64,000 bases of DNA from Anaerolineales bacterium (GTDB taxonomy: Bacteria; Chloroflexota; Anaerolineae; Anaerolineales; Villigracilaceae): the NCBI GenBank assembly GCA_030834895.1, contig JAUQXA010000036.1, positions 1-64,000 of the forward strand. The letters are read 5' to 3'. Positions 33,497 to 42,236 of this stretch are shown piece after piece (position 1 is the stretch's first letter; every line of letters begins with the position of its first letter). A program made the position numbers and the translations under genes. The notes beneath the pieces were generated by a model that was not told the DNA's origin, searched no databases, and worked only from the letters and a program-made list of their open reading frames with translations.

Positions 33497-34672
33497 ATGA
33501 ATGAGCGCTTCATCGAATCCCGCAAAGTCATAGCCAATGCACGTGAAGCCTTGAAGAGGGGCGACATGACCCAGGCCCGTCAACTGGCGGAATACGCTGC
33601 GGAACTCGCGCCCAAAAGCGAAGAACCATGGTTGATCCTCGCGGCAGTAGCCAGCCCGCGCGAAAGCGTGAATTACATCCGCAAGGCGTTGGAGGTCAAC
33701 CCGGATAGTCCGCGCGCAAAGAAGGGGATGGAATGGGCGATGCAACGGCTGGGCGAAAAGCCCGGGGCTGGAATCAGCCCGGAGAACACACAGCCAATCA
33801 AGAGTTTGCCAAAGAGACAGGCTCCTAGAGTAGAAGCAAAGAGTCCCAAAAAGCGAAGCCGTCTACTTCCCATCCTGCTGATTGTGATGGGATGCGGAGT
33901 CTTTGCCTTCGCCGCCTGGTCGGCCGTGACCTCACCTGTGCTGGCATCCATTTTGAATTTTGCCGCCACACCACAGGTTGAGTCAAAACCTTTCGCACAG
34001 GTGAACATCCCCAAACCCCAGCCAATGGTACAGGTGACCGCTCCCACTGTAACGCCTATCCCGCCGACGGAGGTTGCGGTCGAAGCACAGCCGACCTCTG
34101 AATCTGTCGCTGAAGTTGCAGTCGTTCCACCAACGGCTGAACCAACGCTCGAAGTTGCGACCCTGCCGACGGATGCGGTCCCCCCGCCAACTGCTTCTCA
34201 ACCTGAAGCAACAGGCGAACCCGGCGCAGTTTCTGCGGAGATCGTCGCGGATACACCCACACCCGAATTCACCGAGCCGACGGCTGCGCCGAACATTCCC
34301 CCGCAAGTGGCAGGGAACGGCGAACGCTGGATCGATGTTGACCTTTCACAGCAGCGCGTGTACGCTTATGAAGGCGATGTGCTGATGAATTCGTTTATTG
34401 TTTCCACCGGCACGTGGCAAACGCCGACAGTGACGGGTGAATTTAGAATTTGGGTCAAGGTCCGCTCACAGGCCATGACCGGTCCGGGATATTACCTGCC
34501 CGATGTGCCTTATGTGATGTACTTCTACAAAGATTATGGCTTGCATGGTACGTACTGGCACAACAACTTTGGCACGCCGATGAGCCACGGTTGTGTCAAT
34601 CTCACCATTCCCGATGCGGAGTGGTTGTATAACTTCGCTTCCGTCGGGACAGTGGTTAACGTGCATAATTAG
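33497..34672 (+). CDS. L,D-transpeptidase with N-terminal helical repeat domain
   Basis: The 391-residue protein starts with a TPR-like helical region (about 1-80: ARQLAEYAAELAPKSEEPWL, then a second pair), then a Lys-rich segment, one membrane helix (about 118-140), a long Pro/Val/Thr/Glu linker to about 275 and the YkuD domain. H350 (LHGTYWHN) and C366 (SHGCVNL) are the active-site pair. The helical domain is therefore in the cytoplasm, an unusual layout that could couple wall synthesis to a cytoplasmic partner. The gap before it (33410-33496) holds a word repeat. Confidence 0.9.
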   Translation: MNERFIESRKVIANAREALKRGDMTQARQLAEYAAELAPKSEEPWLILAAVASPRESVNYIRKALEVNPDSPRAKKGMEWAMQRLGEKPGAGISPENTQPIKSLPKRQAPRVEAKSPKKRSRLLPILLIVMGCGVFAFAAWSAVTSPVLASILNFAATPQVESKPFAQVNIPKPQPMVQVTAPTVTPIPPTEVAVEAQPTSESVAEVAVVPPTAEPTLEVATLPTDAVPPPTASQPEATGEPGAVSAEIVADTPTPEFTEPTAAPNIPPQVAGNGERWIDVDLSQQRVYAYEGDVLMNSFIVSTGTWQTPTVTGEFRIWVKVRSQAMTGPGYYLPDVPYVMYFYKDYGLHGTYWHNNFGTPMSHGCVNLTIPDAEWLYNFASVGTVVNVHN

Positions 34673-34716
34673 TGAAGTACACAAGTATGCAGGTTGTATT
34701 TAATGGTTTTTAGACG

Positions 34717-35736
34717 ATGCGATCAGATAAACTCTCACGGCGCGACTTTTTAAAATTGGGGGGATTAGGGCTGGCGGGGCTGTTCGTGCCGCCGTTCGAC
34801 TTTGAATATCCCATTGCCAATTTACAGGGACGTGTGACCACGCGCATGATCTGGATGTATGACCGGCCTTCCATCGAAGGGGAAAAGGTAAAACTCTGTC
34901 AGGGCGACATGCTCCTGGATATCACGAATTCCACCGTCAGCGAGGATGTCACTTCCCATAATCGTATCTGGTATCAAATCGGCAACGAAGGTTATGTCTA
35001 CTCCGGGAATATCCAGCCCGTGCGAACCCTGCTTAACACGCCACGCACGGACATCCCGCTCAGGGGATTGCTTGCCGAGGTCAGCGTGCCATACACCGAC
35101 GGACATACAGGTCCAAAAGCGGATACCGTAGCCTCCTATCGCATGTATTACGAAACCACACACTGGATTCTATCCGCCGCCACCGACAGGGATGGTCAGG
35201 TCTGGTACGAGGTGCGCGACGACAAATTCAACGAGTCGTATTATGGACGCGCCGAGCATTTCCGCATCATGACCGAAGAGGAACTTGCCCCGCTCTCGCC
35301 TGATGTCCCTGACGAAGAAAAGAAGATACAGGTGCGGTTGGAAGAGCAAATATTGATCGCCTCTGAATATGGCAACCCTGTGTTTGCAATTCCGGTCTCG
35401 ACCGGCGGCATCTATCGCGTCGGCACGTACACCACACCCAAAGGCGCGTTCATCACCTACTACAAACGTCCGTCCCGTCACATGGCGGCAGGCGACCTCG
35501 CGGCCAGCGGATTCGACCTGCCCGGCGTGCCCTGGGTGCAATACATCACCGAAAGTGGGATTTCGCTTCACGGGACTTTCTGGCATAATGACTTTGGCCG
35601 TCCGCGTTCGCATGGCTGTATCAACCTTTCCATGCAAGCCGCGAAATGGCTTTACCGTTGGACTTCCCCGCAGGTCGCCTTCAACAAGGAACTCTCGATT
35701 GGCGGCGTGGGAACGGATGTCGAAATTGTTTTGTAA
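34717..35736 (+). CDS. Tat-exported L,D-transpeptidase (YkuD domain)
   Basis: The 339-residue protein has a Tat leader (SRRDFLKLGGLGLAG). Two SH3-like segments follow (about 40-180, e.g. RMIWMYDRPSIEGEKVKL), then a C-terminal YkuD domain with H285 (SLHGTFWHND) and C301 (RSHGCINL). SH3-like domains ahead of YkuD bind wall peptides in related proteins. It should work outside the membrane. It is closely similar in layout to the next gene, suggesting tandem duplication. Confidence 0.9.
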   Translation: MRSDKLSRRDFLKLGGLGLAGLFVPPFDFEYPIANLQGRVTTRMIWMYDRPSIEGEKVKLCQGDMLLDITNSTVSEDVTSHNRIWYQIGNEGYVYSGNIQPVRTLLNTPRTDIPLRGLLAEVSVPYTDGHTGPKADTVASYRMYYETTHWILSAATDRDGQVWYEVRDDKFNESYYGRAEHFRIMTEEELAPLSPDVPDEEKKIQVRLEEQILIASEYGNPVFAIPVSTGGIYRVGTYTTPKGAFITYYKRPSRHMAAGDLAASGFDLPGVPWVQYITESGISLHGTFWHNDFGRPRSHGCINLSMQAAKWLYRWTSPQVAFNKELSIGGVGTDVEIVL

Positions 35737-35769
35737 GAATGTAGACGCAAAGGAACATCTGCTTTAGAT

Positions 35770-36786
35770 ATGACGAATGGAATCTCCCGCCGCGATTTTT
35801 TGAAACTCTCCGCCTCTGGCGTCCTAGGGCTTGCTCTCTCCGACCTGGGGCTGGTTCACGCTTTGACCTCTCCGCCCGCCTCGCATGGACGCACCATCTG
35901 GAGCGGCATCCCGCTCTACGATGCACCGTCGTTCAACGCGAAGAAACTCGAACTCTTCGGCGTTGACCAGGTCTTCAAGATCAAAGCCGAAGTGGAAGGT
36001 GACGAGGGTAACCCTTTTAACAAAGTTTGGTACCAAGTGGAGGATGGATACACCTACTCTGGATGGCTACAACCCGTTGAAACCCGGCTGAATAAACCCG
36101 TTTACGAAATTCCCGCCATAGGTCAGTTGGGTGAGATCACCGTCCCTGTGAGCGAAACCCGGCTCGATCCGTATATCCTTGGAAAAAAGGGCTACCGTCT
36201 TTATTATGGCAGCGTGCATTGGGTGACAAAGACCGTCGTCACCCGTGAGGAGAAAAGTATCTGGTACGAAATCTATGACAGTGAGATTGAGCAGTCCTTT
36301 TACGTTCCGTATTACAACATGCGCCTCGTGCAGGATGAAGAATTGTCTCTGCTCTCCCCCGAAGTTCCCGAATCCGAAAAACTAATTCACGTGGATTTGT
36401 CCACGCAATTGGTGACAGCCTTCGAAGGCAGCATCATGGTCTTCTCCTCGCGTTGTTCCAGCGGAGGCAAAGGCACGCGCACACCGATGGGCGAATTCCT
36501 CACCTATCACAAGGGACCATCCGTCCACATGAACAACCAGGATGAGGATGTGAAAGCTCATTATGACCTGCCCGGCGTGCCATGGTGCACTTTCTTCACC
36601 GGCTACGGCAATGCATTCCATGGGACATATTGGCATAATGATTACGGACGTCCGCGCAGCCATGGCTGCGTAAATCTACCATCTGAAGATGCCAAGTGGC
36701 TCTATCGTTGGACCAGACCCAACGTCCCGATTGGAGAGGATTACGTGCATCTGCCCGGTCAAGGCACACGGGTGCAGATTGTGTAA
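35770..36786 (+). CDS. Tat-exported L,D-transpeptidase (YkuD domain), paralogue
   Basis: The 338-residue protein repeats the layout of the gene 33 bases upstream: Tat leader SRRDFLKLSASGVLG, SH3-like segments, then YkuD with H284 (AFHGTYWHND) and C300 (RSHGCVNL). The two share GRPRSHGCxNL and KWLYRWT, so they are tandem paralogues, but the middle regions have diverged enough that different peptide partners are possible. The cluster ends with the hairpin at 36793. Confidence 0.9.
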   Translation: MTNGISRRDFLKLSASGVLGLALSDLGLVHALTSPPASHGRTIWSGIPLYDAPSFNAKKLELFGVDQVFKIKAEVEGDEGNPFNKVWYQVEDGYTYSGWLQPVETRLNKPVYEIPAIGQLGEITVPVSETRLDPYILGKKGYRLYYGSVHWVTKTVVTREEKSIWYEIYDSEIEQSFYVPYYNMRLVQDEELSLLSPEVPESEKLIHVDLSTQLVTAFEGSIMVFSSRCSSGGKGTRTPMGEFLTYHKGPSVHMNNQDEDVKAHYDLPGVPWCTFFTGYGNAFHGTYWHNDYGRPRSHGCVNLPSEDAKWLYRWTRPNVPIGEDYVHLPGQGTRVQIV

Positions 36787-36792
36787 CATTCT

Positions 36793-36820
36793 GGTATCCA
36801 TCAGCGAGCTGATGGATACC
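36793..36820. terminator. Hairpin at end of L,D-transpeptidase cluster
   Basis: GGTATCCATCAGC (36793-36805) pairs with its complement at 36808-36820 around a two-base centre. It begins six bases after the last stop. There is no T-run, so termination would be weak; it also fits the GCnAGC-core palindrome type seen elsewhere. Confidence 0.55.
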
Positions 36821-36852
36821 AAGGGTTTGTAAATTAATAACTTCCCTCAGTT

Positions 36853-36945
36853 CGTCATTGCGAGCCGCTCTTTGGCGAAGCAATCCCCTGCACCATGCAT
36901 GAAGGAGATTGCTTCGTCGGGAAGAATACCCTCCTCGCAATGACG
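36853..36945. repeat. CATTGCGAG dyad repeat, copy 1
   Basis: Outer arms CGTCATTGCGAG (36853-36864) and CTCGCAATGACG (36934-36945) and inner arms GAAGCAATC (36878-36886) and GATTGCTTC (36907-36915) form a 93-base dyad. Two relatives lie at 47872-47956 and 51208-51292. Family members share the arms while the centre varies. Confidence 0.85.
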
Positions 36946-36981
36946 GAAATAATATTTTTATGAATACTAAAAGGAGAAAAA

Positions 36982-37557
36982 ATGAATCCCGCTTTTCAAC
37001 TTAATCAGTATTTGCTCAAACGACAGGTCTTCGCGCTGACTGGAAAATTCCGCTTCTTCGATCCAAGCGGAAGGCTGTTGTTGTTCAGCGAACAGAAGAT
37101 GTTCAAACTCCGTGAAGACATCCGTGTGTATTCCGACGAAAGCAAGGCGCAGGAGGTCTTGATGATCAAGGCGCGCCAGATCGTCGATTTCTCCGCCGCC
37201 TACGATGTGGTGGACAGTGTCATGGGGCAAAAGGTGGGGGCGCTCCGCCGCAAAGGCTGGGCATCCATGCTGCGCGACGAGTGGGAAGTGCTGGATGCAA
37301 ACGACAACCCGATGGGCAAACTGGTCGAAGACAGCATGGGACTGGCATTGCTGCGCCGCCTCCTGACCAACCTCGTCCCACAAAACTATGACATCCTCTT
37401 CGGCGCCGAGCGCGTGGCCGACCTCAAACAGAACTTCAATCCCTTCACCTATGAATTGAACATCGACTTCAGCATGGACATCAACCACCGGCTCGACCGC
37501 CGCCTTGGGCTTGCCGCAGGCATCTTACTTGCCGCTGTGGAAGGACGTCAGAGTTAA
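36982..37557 (+). CDS. LURP-one/phospholipid-scramblase-related protein
   Basis: The 191-residue protein has the LOR/scramblase-like beta-barrel pattern: YLLKRQVFALTGKFRFFDP, then SEQKMFKLREDIRVYSDE, then a C-terminal hydrophobic helix (LGLAAGILLAAVEG). Despite the name, the bacterial members have no proven lipid activity. AAGGAG precedes the ATG. Its stop overlaps the next start by one base, so it is coupled to the two following small genes. Confidence 0.8.
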   Translation: MNPAFQLNQYLLKRQVFALTGKFRFFDPSGRLLLFSEQKMFKLREDIRVYSDESKAQEVLMIKARQIVDFSAAYDVVDSVMGQKVGALRRKGWASMLRDEWEVLDANDNPMGKLVEDSMGLALLRRLLTNLVPQNYDILFGAERVADLKQNFNPFTYELNIDFSMDINHRLDRRLGLAAGILLAAVEGRQS

Positions 37558-37985
37558 TGTCCAGCCAACCCCTCTTTGCCGGGCTTGTCATAGACGAATT
37601 GGGGAACCCAGCCGAAACTGGATTCATCGGTTCCGAGCCGTGTTACGTGATCAACGATGCCGGCTTCAAACATCACATCCCTGCCGAGCAGATAGACCGC
37701 GCGGTGTTATCCCAAATGGCGGAGATGATGAAAGGCAGCGAAGATTTCATCTCGGAACAAACCGCAAAAATGCTTGGTCAGGAAGATCCCTTCTCGAAAG
37801 CGATCATCGAACAGCAGTTGAAGAACATCGACAAACAGTTCGATACGCTGATGCAGACCGGCATCCCCGAAGATATGCGCGCCTACCTCGGCATGATGGG
37901 TTTCAAGGTCGTCGTCAACTATCACGGCGAAGTTGTGCGCGTGGAACAACCCGGAAGCGCGGGCAGCGGAGAAGAAGGGGAATAA
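37557..37985 (+). CDS. Conserved-looking hypothetical protein
   Basis: The 142-residue acidic protein opens SSQPLFAGLVIDELGNPAE, with FIGSEPCYVINDAGFKHHIP, a helical middle rich in Met, Glu and Lys and a Gly/Glu-rich tail. There is no signal peptide or membrane helix. I recognise no domain. Tight coupling to the LURP-one gene (one-base overlap) and to the NYN gene (eight-base gap) suggests a shared function. Confidence 0.6.
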   Translation: MSSQPLFAGLVIDELGNPAETGFIGSEPCYVINDAGFKHHIPAEQIDRAVLSQMAEMMKGSEDFISEQTAKMLGQEDPFSKAIIEQQLKNIDKQFDTLMQTGIPEDMRAYLGMMGFKVVVNYHGEVVRVEQPGSAGSGEEGE

Positions 37986-37993
37986 AAGCATCC

Positions 37994-38470
37994 ATGCTGT
38001 ATCTGATCGACGGACATAATTTGATCCCAAAAGCGGGATTGCGGCTTGATTCCCCCGATGATGAATTGGAACTGGTCGCCATCCTGCAAGACTTTGCGCG
38101 GATCAAACGTCAGCAGGTGGAGGTATATTTCGACGGCGCGCCCATTGGTCATGCGGGAAGCCGTAAGTTCGGCACTGTGCATGCGCATTTTATAAAACAG
38201 GGACAGACAGCCGATAATGCCATCCGTATGCGGTTGACTAATAAGGCAAAAGACTCTAAGAATTGGGTTGTAGTTTCGTCGGACAGGGAAGTGCAAGGCG
38301 CGGCGCGGGCACGTCACGCCCAGTTTGTTTCCGCGGAGGAGTTCGTAAAGATGTTAAGGGAAGCGCGGAGTTCAGTACCCCTGGCAAATACAAACGATAG
38401 AAAGCTTTCAGAAGCGGAAGTGGATGAATGGCTGGAAATCTTTCGCAATGGCAGAAGACGATTAGGATAA
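37994..38470 (+). CDS. NYN-domain (YacP/Rae1-like) ribonuclease
   Basis: The 158-residue protein begins MLYLIDGHNLIPKAGLRL, the first acidic motif of PIN-like NYN domains, followed by VEVYFDGAPIG and TADNAIRMRL and then VVVSSDREVQGAARAR, which supply the later Asp residues. YacP/Rae1 of Bacillus cuts mRNA on the ribosome. The start at 37994 is set by its position just after the previous stop. It is the last plus-strand gene before the convergent glycan locus. Confidence 0.85.
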   Translation: MLYLIDGHNLIPKAGLRLDSPDDELELVAILQDFARIKRQQVEVYFDGAPIGHAGSRKFGTVHAHFIKQGQTADNAIRMRLTNKAKDSKNWVVVSSDREVQGAARARHAQFVSAEEFVKMLREARSSVPLANTNDRKLSEAEVDEWLEIFRNGRRRLG

Positions 38471-38626
38471 TTTTAGTCTAAATTCTAATCTTTTCTTAAT
38501 CCAATCCGGACTGATTTGGTGTATATTTTGCTTACCGACACCTGCCCTCCCCTTTATTGGTATCTAGGTGTCCCCCGCCGTTTGATTTGCATGCCCCCCC
38601 CATGCCAGTCAGCGGCGGGACCCTTT
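38471..38626 (+). terminator. Intergenic hairpins at the plus/minus strand boundary
   Basis: CCCGCCG (38574-38580) can pair with CGGCGGG (38613-38619), followed by CCCTTTTT to 38628, a plausible plus-strand terminator. A second inverted pair, GACACCT and AGGTGTC, lies just upstream. The region separates the plus-strand NYN operon from the minus-strand glycan locus. Confidence 0.5.
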
Positions 38627-39559
38627 TTAATGCGTTCGATAGCGGGATTCACGCCAATGCAAAATCGTGGAACGCAACCTTCCCAAACCAAACAAATTCA
38701 ACAAAGCAGAAACAAGGATGTTCAGCCGCGCCAGCGCCGTGGGCGGATGAATGAACAGTGCGCGTGTCCAGGCAGATAGTGCGGCGGCAGGTTGACCACC
38801 ATCAAGCAGATAGCGGGAGTCGACACGGTTGGCTGATGCTCGCGCCCGACGACTGACCCTTGCCAGCATAGGTGCGAGAGTTTTATCCTGCATAGCAAAG
38901 TCCAAAATGCGGAAGGCGTCCCGCCCGAACTCGGCGGCTCGGGCAATATTCTTCGCCTCGGCATGATACCGCGCCGCCGCCCAGGTTTGATCCACGTGCA
39001 GAATTTTTCCCTGCTGGGCGATGCGAATCCACAAGTGATGATCGAGCATGAAATGGAAAACGGGATCAAGTCCACCGGCGGCTTGCAAGGCGGAGCGACG
39101 CATGAAAACGGCAGGTTGACCGATAATCTGGAAGCAGAGCATATCTTCCAGAGTCAGTTGCTTGTAGGTCAGGGTGTTGAAGGTCTTGCCCTGCTCATCC
39201 ACGGCAAGCATGTTTCCATAAGCCAAAACAACCTCGGGATGTTCCTCGAAAACTTTTACCGCCGCGCCGACTGTCCCTGCCAGATAATAATCATCCGAGT
39301 TGAGCCAAGCGACAATGTCGCCTGTGGCATGGGCAAATCCCTTGTTGATGGCGTCTGCCTGCCCACGGTCTTTTTCCGAAACCCAGTACGCTAACTTGTC
39401 GCCGTATCGTTTGATTATTTCGACACTGCCGTCCGTTGAACCGCCGTCCACCACTATGTGTTCGATGCGTGGGTAATCCTGGTTCAAAACGGATTGAATT
39501 GTCTGCTCGAGATATGCGGCTTGATTGAACGAGGGAGTGATGATGGAAACGAGAGTCAT
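38627..39559 (-). CDS. Family 2 glycosyltransferase
   Basis: The 310-residue protein is a typical inverting GT-A enzyme: VSIITPSFNQAAYLEQTI, IEHIVVDGGSTDGS, DRGQADAINKGF and the metal-binding LNSDDYY. The C-terminal 60 residues hold two hydrophobic stretches that may touch the membrane. It overlaps the GT-C gene upstream by four bases and is the last gene of the long minus-strand glycan transcript. Donor and acceptor are unknown. Confidence 0.9.
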   Translation of the reverse strand: MTLVSIITPSFNQAAYLEQTIQSVLNQDYPRIEHIVVDGGSTDGSVEIIKRYGDKLAYWVSEKDRGQADAINKGFAHATGDIVAWLNSDDYYLAGTVGAAVKVFEEHPEVVLAYGNMLAVDEQGKTFNTLTYKQLTLEDMLCFQIIGQPAVFMRRSALQAAGGLDPVFHFMLDHHLWIRIAQQGKILHVDQTWAAARYHAEAKNIARAAEFGRDAFRILDFAMQDKTLAPMLARVSRRARASANRVDSRYLLDGGQPAAALSAWTRALFIHPPTALARLNILVSALLNLFGLGRLRSTILHWRESRYRTH

Positions 39560-41067
39560 TTTCGCAGGTCATATAAAACGTAACCATCCCCTTCGGCAGC
39601 GACGGGATACTGTTCCAAAATCTTTTTCAAGTCGGGCTGTTTCTCCAGTTGACCGAAAGCGGTGACGAGGAAATATTCCTTGTCCACGATCAATTCAGCA
39701 AAACGATTGGCAAAATCCACATCGCCATGGCGCACCTGGGCAAGGTCTGTGCTGAGCGGCCACAACGCAACTTTGCGCCAGCCCCACAACATTAAGCGAT
39801 AACCGTAATCATGAGTTAATCCAATGACCTTTGCATCAGCAGGAATTGCATCGCCGATCTCTTTCCAAACCACAGGCTCATGACGAAAATCCTCTGCAAT
39901 TAGAACAGAGCGCGCCACCCAGGATTGATACCCAATCACGGCAACGAGCAGGGCAACAAAACCTGCGCGTATTGCCCGGCGTTGGCCTGCCGCGCTTTCA
40001 ATCAGCGGATTCAAAGCCGATGCCAATCCCAATGCGACAATGGGAATCAATTGAATATGATAATAGCTGTGCGTGTACATCTGAAACGGCAGGGCAAGTC
40101 CGTAAACAACATACCCAATCCATAAACCAATCAACAACGCGCGCAATCTCGACGGGGCGACCAATGTCCCGGCAATGCCAAGGAAGATGATCGTCAATCC
40201 GAACAGGCTTCCGAGAAATGCCAGCCACCTGGAATAAAAATCCGTGCTGGTAAGAAGTTTTACCATCGCCACAGACCAGTTGACAATGTATTCCGTATTA
40301 TTACCGGGGTGAATAACAACATAGAATAGAAACGGCGGCAAAACAGTCAGCGCAACCATCGTCCACACCTGTGCGGACTTCCAAAATCTAAATTTCAGCG
40401 TGAACAGCACAGCCGCAACTGCGACGCCCGCCACGAGGAACACGATAATTGCTTTTACCAATACAGCAAAGCCGAGTAAAAGGCCAGCGGAGATTGCCCA
40501 CTTCCATGCAGACCTCATCCCCTGCCCTTCTCCCGTGGGGAGAAGGGCGAAGGCTTCAGACCAACGATACAAAAAATAAATTCCAATGACAAAAGTGGAC
40601 GTCATCAACGGGTCGGGCTGAAAGGAACGGCTTGCCTGAACTGCAAAAGGTAAAACAAGATAATATGCAAGCCCAAGCAAAGCAGCCTGATGGGAAAGCG
40701 CGCGGCGCGCCAAATCGAATAAAGCCACACCTGCCAGCAACCAGAAGAAGGTTTCCCAGATGCGTGGAACTGCATAACTTTCGCCGCCAGTCAACGTGTA
40801 TGTGAATGCGACAACAGACTCAATGATTGGCGGTTCGTATTGCGCGGTTGTATTTCGAAAGGCTTGAGCAAGGTCTTTTGTCTGCTGGTCTGCTTTTGGA
40901 AGCAGCGAATAATAAATACCGCGCGCAACAATGGTATTGCGTAACTGGCGTGTGGGATGAAAGTCCAACGGCGGATCGGTGATGTCGAGCAGGCGCAGGA
41001 GTCCGCCGAGGGCGAGGAGAAGGATGAAGGTCAGGAACCAGATTGAGGGTCGGGGAAAACGCTTCAT
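39556..41067 (-). CDS. GT-C glycosyltransferase (ArnT/PMT-like, family 39 type)
   Basis: The 503-residue protein has about eleven membrane helices and an N-terminal outer loop with DPPLDFHPTRQLRN, where the Asp-containing motif typical of GT-C enzymes sits. It likely uses a polyprenyl-phosphate sugar. In the loop before the fifth helix, bases 40511-40552 hold a self-complementary repeat (arms 40525-40534 and 40538-40547) read in frame as a Pro/Gly-rich insert. The stop overlaps the following GT2 gene by four bases. Confidence 0.85.
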   Translation of the reverse strand: MKRFPRPSIWFLTFILLLALGGLLRLLDITDPPLDFHPTRQLRNTIVARGIYYSLLPKADQQTKDLAQAFRNTTAQYEPPIIESVVAFTYTLTGGESYAVPRIWETFFWLLAGVALFDLARRALSHQAALLGLAYYLVLPFAVQASRSFQPDPLMTSTFVIGIYFLYRWSEAFALLPTGEGQGMRSAWKWAISAGLLLGFAVLVKAIIVFLVAGVAVAAVLFTLKFRFWKSAQVWTMVALTVLPPFLFYVVIHPGNNTEYIVNWSVAMVKLLTSTDFYSRWLAFLGSLFGLTIIFLGIAGTLVAPSRLRALLIGLWIGYVVYGLALPFQMYTHSYYHIQLIPIVALGLASALNPLIESAAGQRRAIRAGFVALLVAVIGYQSWVARSVLIAEDFRHEPVVWKEIGDAIPADAKVIGLTHDYGYRLMLWGWRKVALWPLSTDLAQVRHGDVDFANRFAELIVDKEYFLVTAFGQLEKQPDLKKILEQYPVAAEGDGYVLYDLRK

Positions 41068-41070
41068 AAA

Positions 41071-41886
41071 TTAGAAAAGCGAATTGTAGTCTACTTTGCG
41101 AAAGATGGTCAGCTTGCCGCCAACGGTTGCATCCAGCACTTCACGTCCCGATTTCTGGTAAAAGTCACGGGCGAGAGCGTAGCCAATCTCAGAGGTGTCA
41201 AGGTCTGGCAATTGCCAGCGGATTCCCTTTCCAAAGTAATTCGGCGAAACATGGTTGGGATCATCCCCTTCTGAAACAACCGTTTTGTTCGCCTCGCCTT
41301 TGGAGGTGAAGTTGTGATCCACGCCAATCAGGATGAGCTGTTGGATACCCATGTAAAAAGCGAGTTGCAACGCCACGTTGGTGACTGTGGCGCTCTCCCA
41401 AACCCGTCCGCGCAAGTCGGGCGAAAAGCGGGGACCTGTGTAGGAGGTGTAAAGAAAGGTTGGAATTTTGGCAATTGGTAATTGAGGATCAAAGTGACGA
41501 TGCGAACGCCACGCCAGAAACTTCGGCATGGGCAGGGCGAGGATGTCCGCGTGGAACTGCTCGATGACAAGGTCGTTGATGGAGCAGAAATACGTGGTTT
41601 GAAATCCGATTTCGGGGAACATCACGTAAATGCGGTTCATGCCGAAGGTGATTTCATTTTTGAGTTTGGAAAGGTCGGTCTGTTTGAGGCTGGGACCATT
41701 GCCGATGATGAAGGCACGTTTCCCTTTGTGGATGTCTTTCAACTCGGCAAGGCGACGGATGCTCTCACGTCGCCAGGGATGAAGATAAGCGGAAGGAAGT
41801 TGCGGCAGGCGGCGGATTGCGTCGTAGGTATTTCGCGCAAATTGAAACGCGGGCGCCGGCAGGATGGATTCGAGGGTTTGTTTCAT
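41071..41886 (-). CDS. DUF115/MptE-like glycosylation protein
   Basis: The 271-residue protein has the DUF115 core: KGKRAFIIGNGPSLKQTDLS, FGMNRIYVMFPEIGF and LILIGVDHNFTSKGE. This domain occurs in Maf flagellin-glycosylation proteins, in archaeal MptE and in relatives of GT42 sialyltransferases, and it uses a nucleotide-type donor. In a locus with NeuB and a cytidylyltransferase, transfer of a nonulosonic acid is an attractive guess but not shown by sequence. It overlaps the next upstream membrane gene by four bases. Confidence 0.7.
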   Translation of the reverse strand: MKQTLESILPAPAFQFARNTYDAIRRLPQLPSAYLHPWRRESIRRLAELKDIHKGKRAFIIGNGPSLKQTDLSKLKNEITFGMNRIYVMFPEIGFQTTYFCSINDLVIEQFHADILALPMPKFLAWRSHRHFDPQLPIAKIPTFLYTSYTGPRFSPDLRGRVWESATVTNVALQLAFYMGIQQLILIGVDHNFTSKGEANKTVVSEGDDPNHVSPNYFGKGIRWQLPDLDTSEIGYALARDFYQKSGREVLDATVGGKLTIFRKVDYNSLF

Positions 41887-42236
41887 TGTGGAAGAAATTC
41901 CCTGCGAAAGATAAGTAAAAGTCCAAGCATGAAAACGTTAAGCAGAACATAAAGCAGATCAACCAGCCCGAACTGGTCGAAAATGGACAGGATGATGTTG
42001 AGGCTGAGAAGAGTCACGGCAGACCAGAAGATGGCGATTTTTCGCGCTCTGATCAGCAATCCGCAAGCCAACATGGCAAGGGCATCGCCAAACATCAGGA
42101 TGGCATAGACCATATAGATCAATTTCATATCCGGGCTGGGTCCTGCGCGGAATATGGAACCCACACCCAATGCCATCAACACAACGGCAGTGAAGAAAAA
42201 CAGGTATTGAACAAACGCGGGAAGATATCGCTTCAT
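41883..42236 (-). CDS. Small membrane protein A (four helices)
   Basis: The 117-residue protein is almost entirely four hydrophobic helices separated by short Lys/Arg loops, starting MKRYLPAFVQYLFFFTAVVL. I recognise no family. Four-base overlaps on both sides embed it in the glycan operon. With the similarly sized next gene it may form a hetero-oligomer; an EmrE-like flippase is one possibility, but no signature is visible. Confidence 0.6.
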   Translation of the reverse strand: MKRYLPAFVQYLFFFTAVVLMALGVGSIFRAGPSPDMKLIYMVYAILMFGDALAMLACGLLIRARKIAIFWSAVTLLSLNIILSIFDQFGLVDLLYVLLNVFMLGLLLIFRREFLPQ

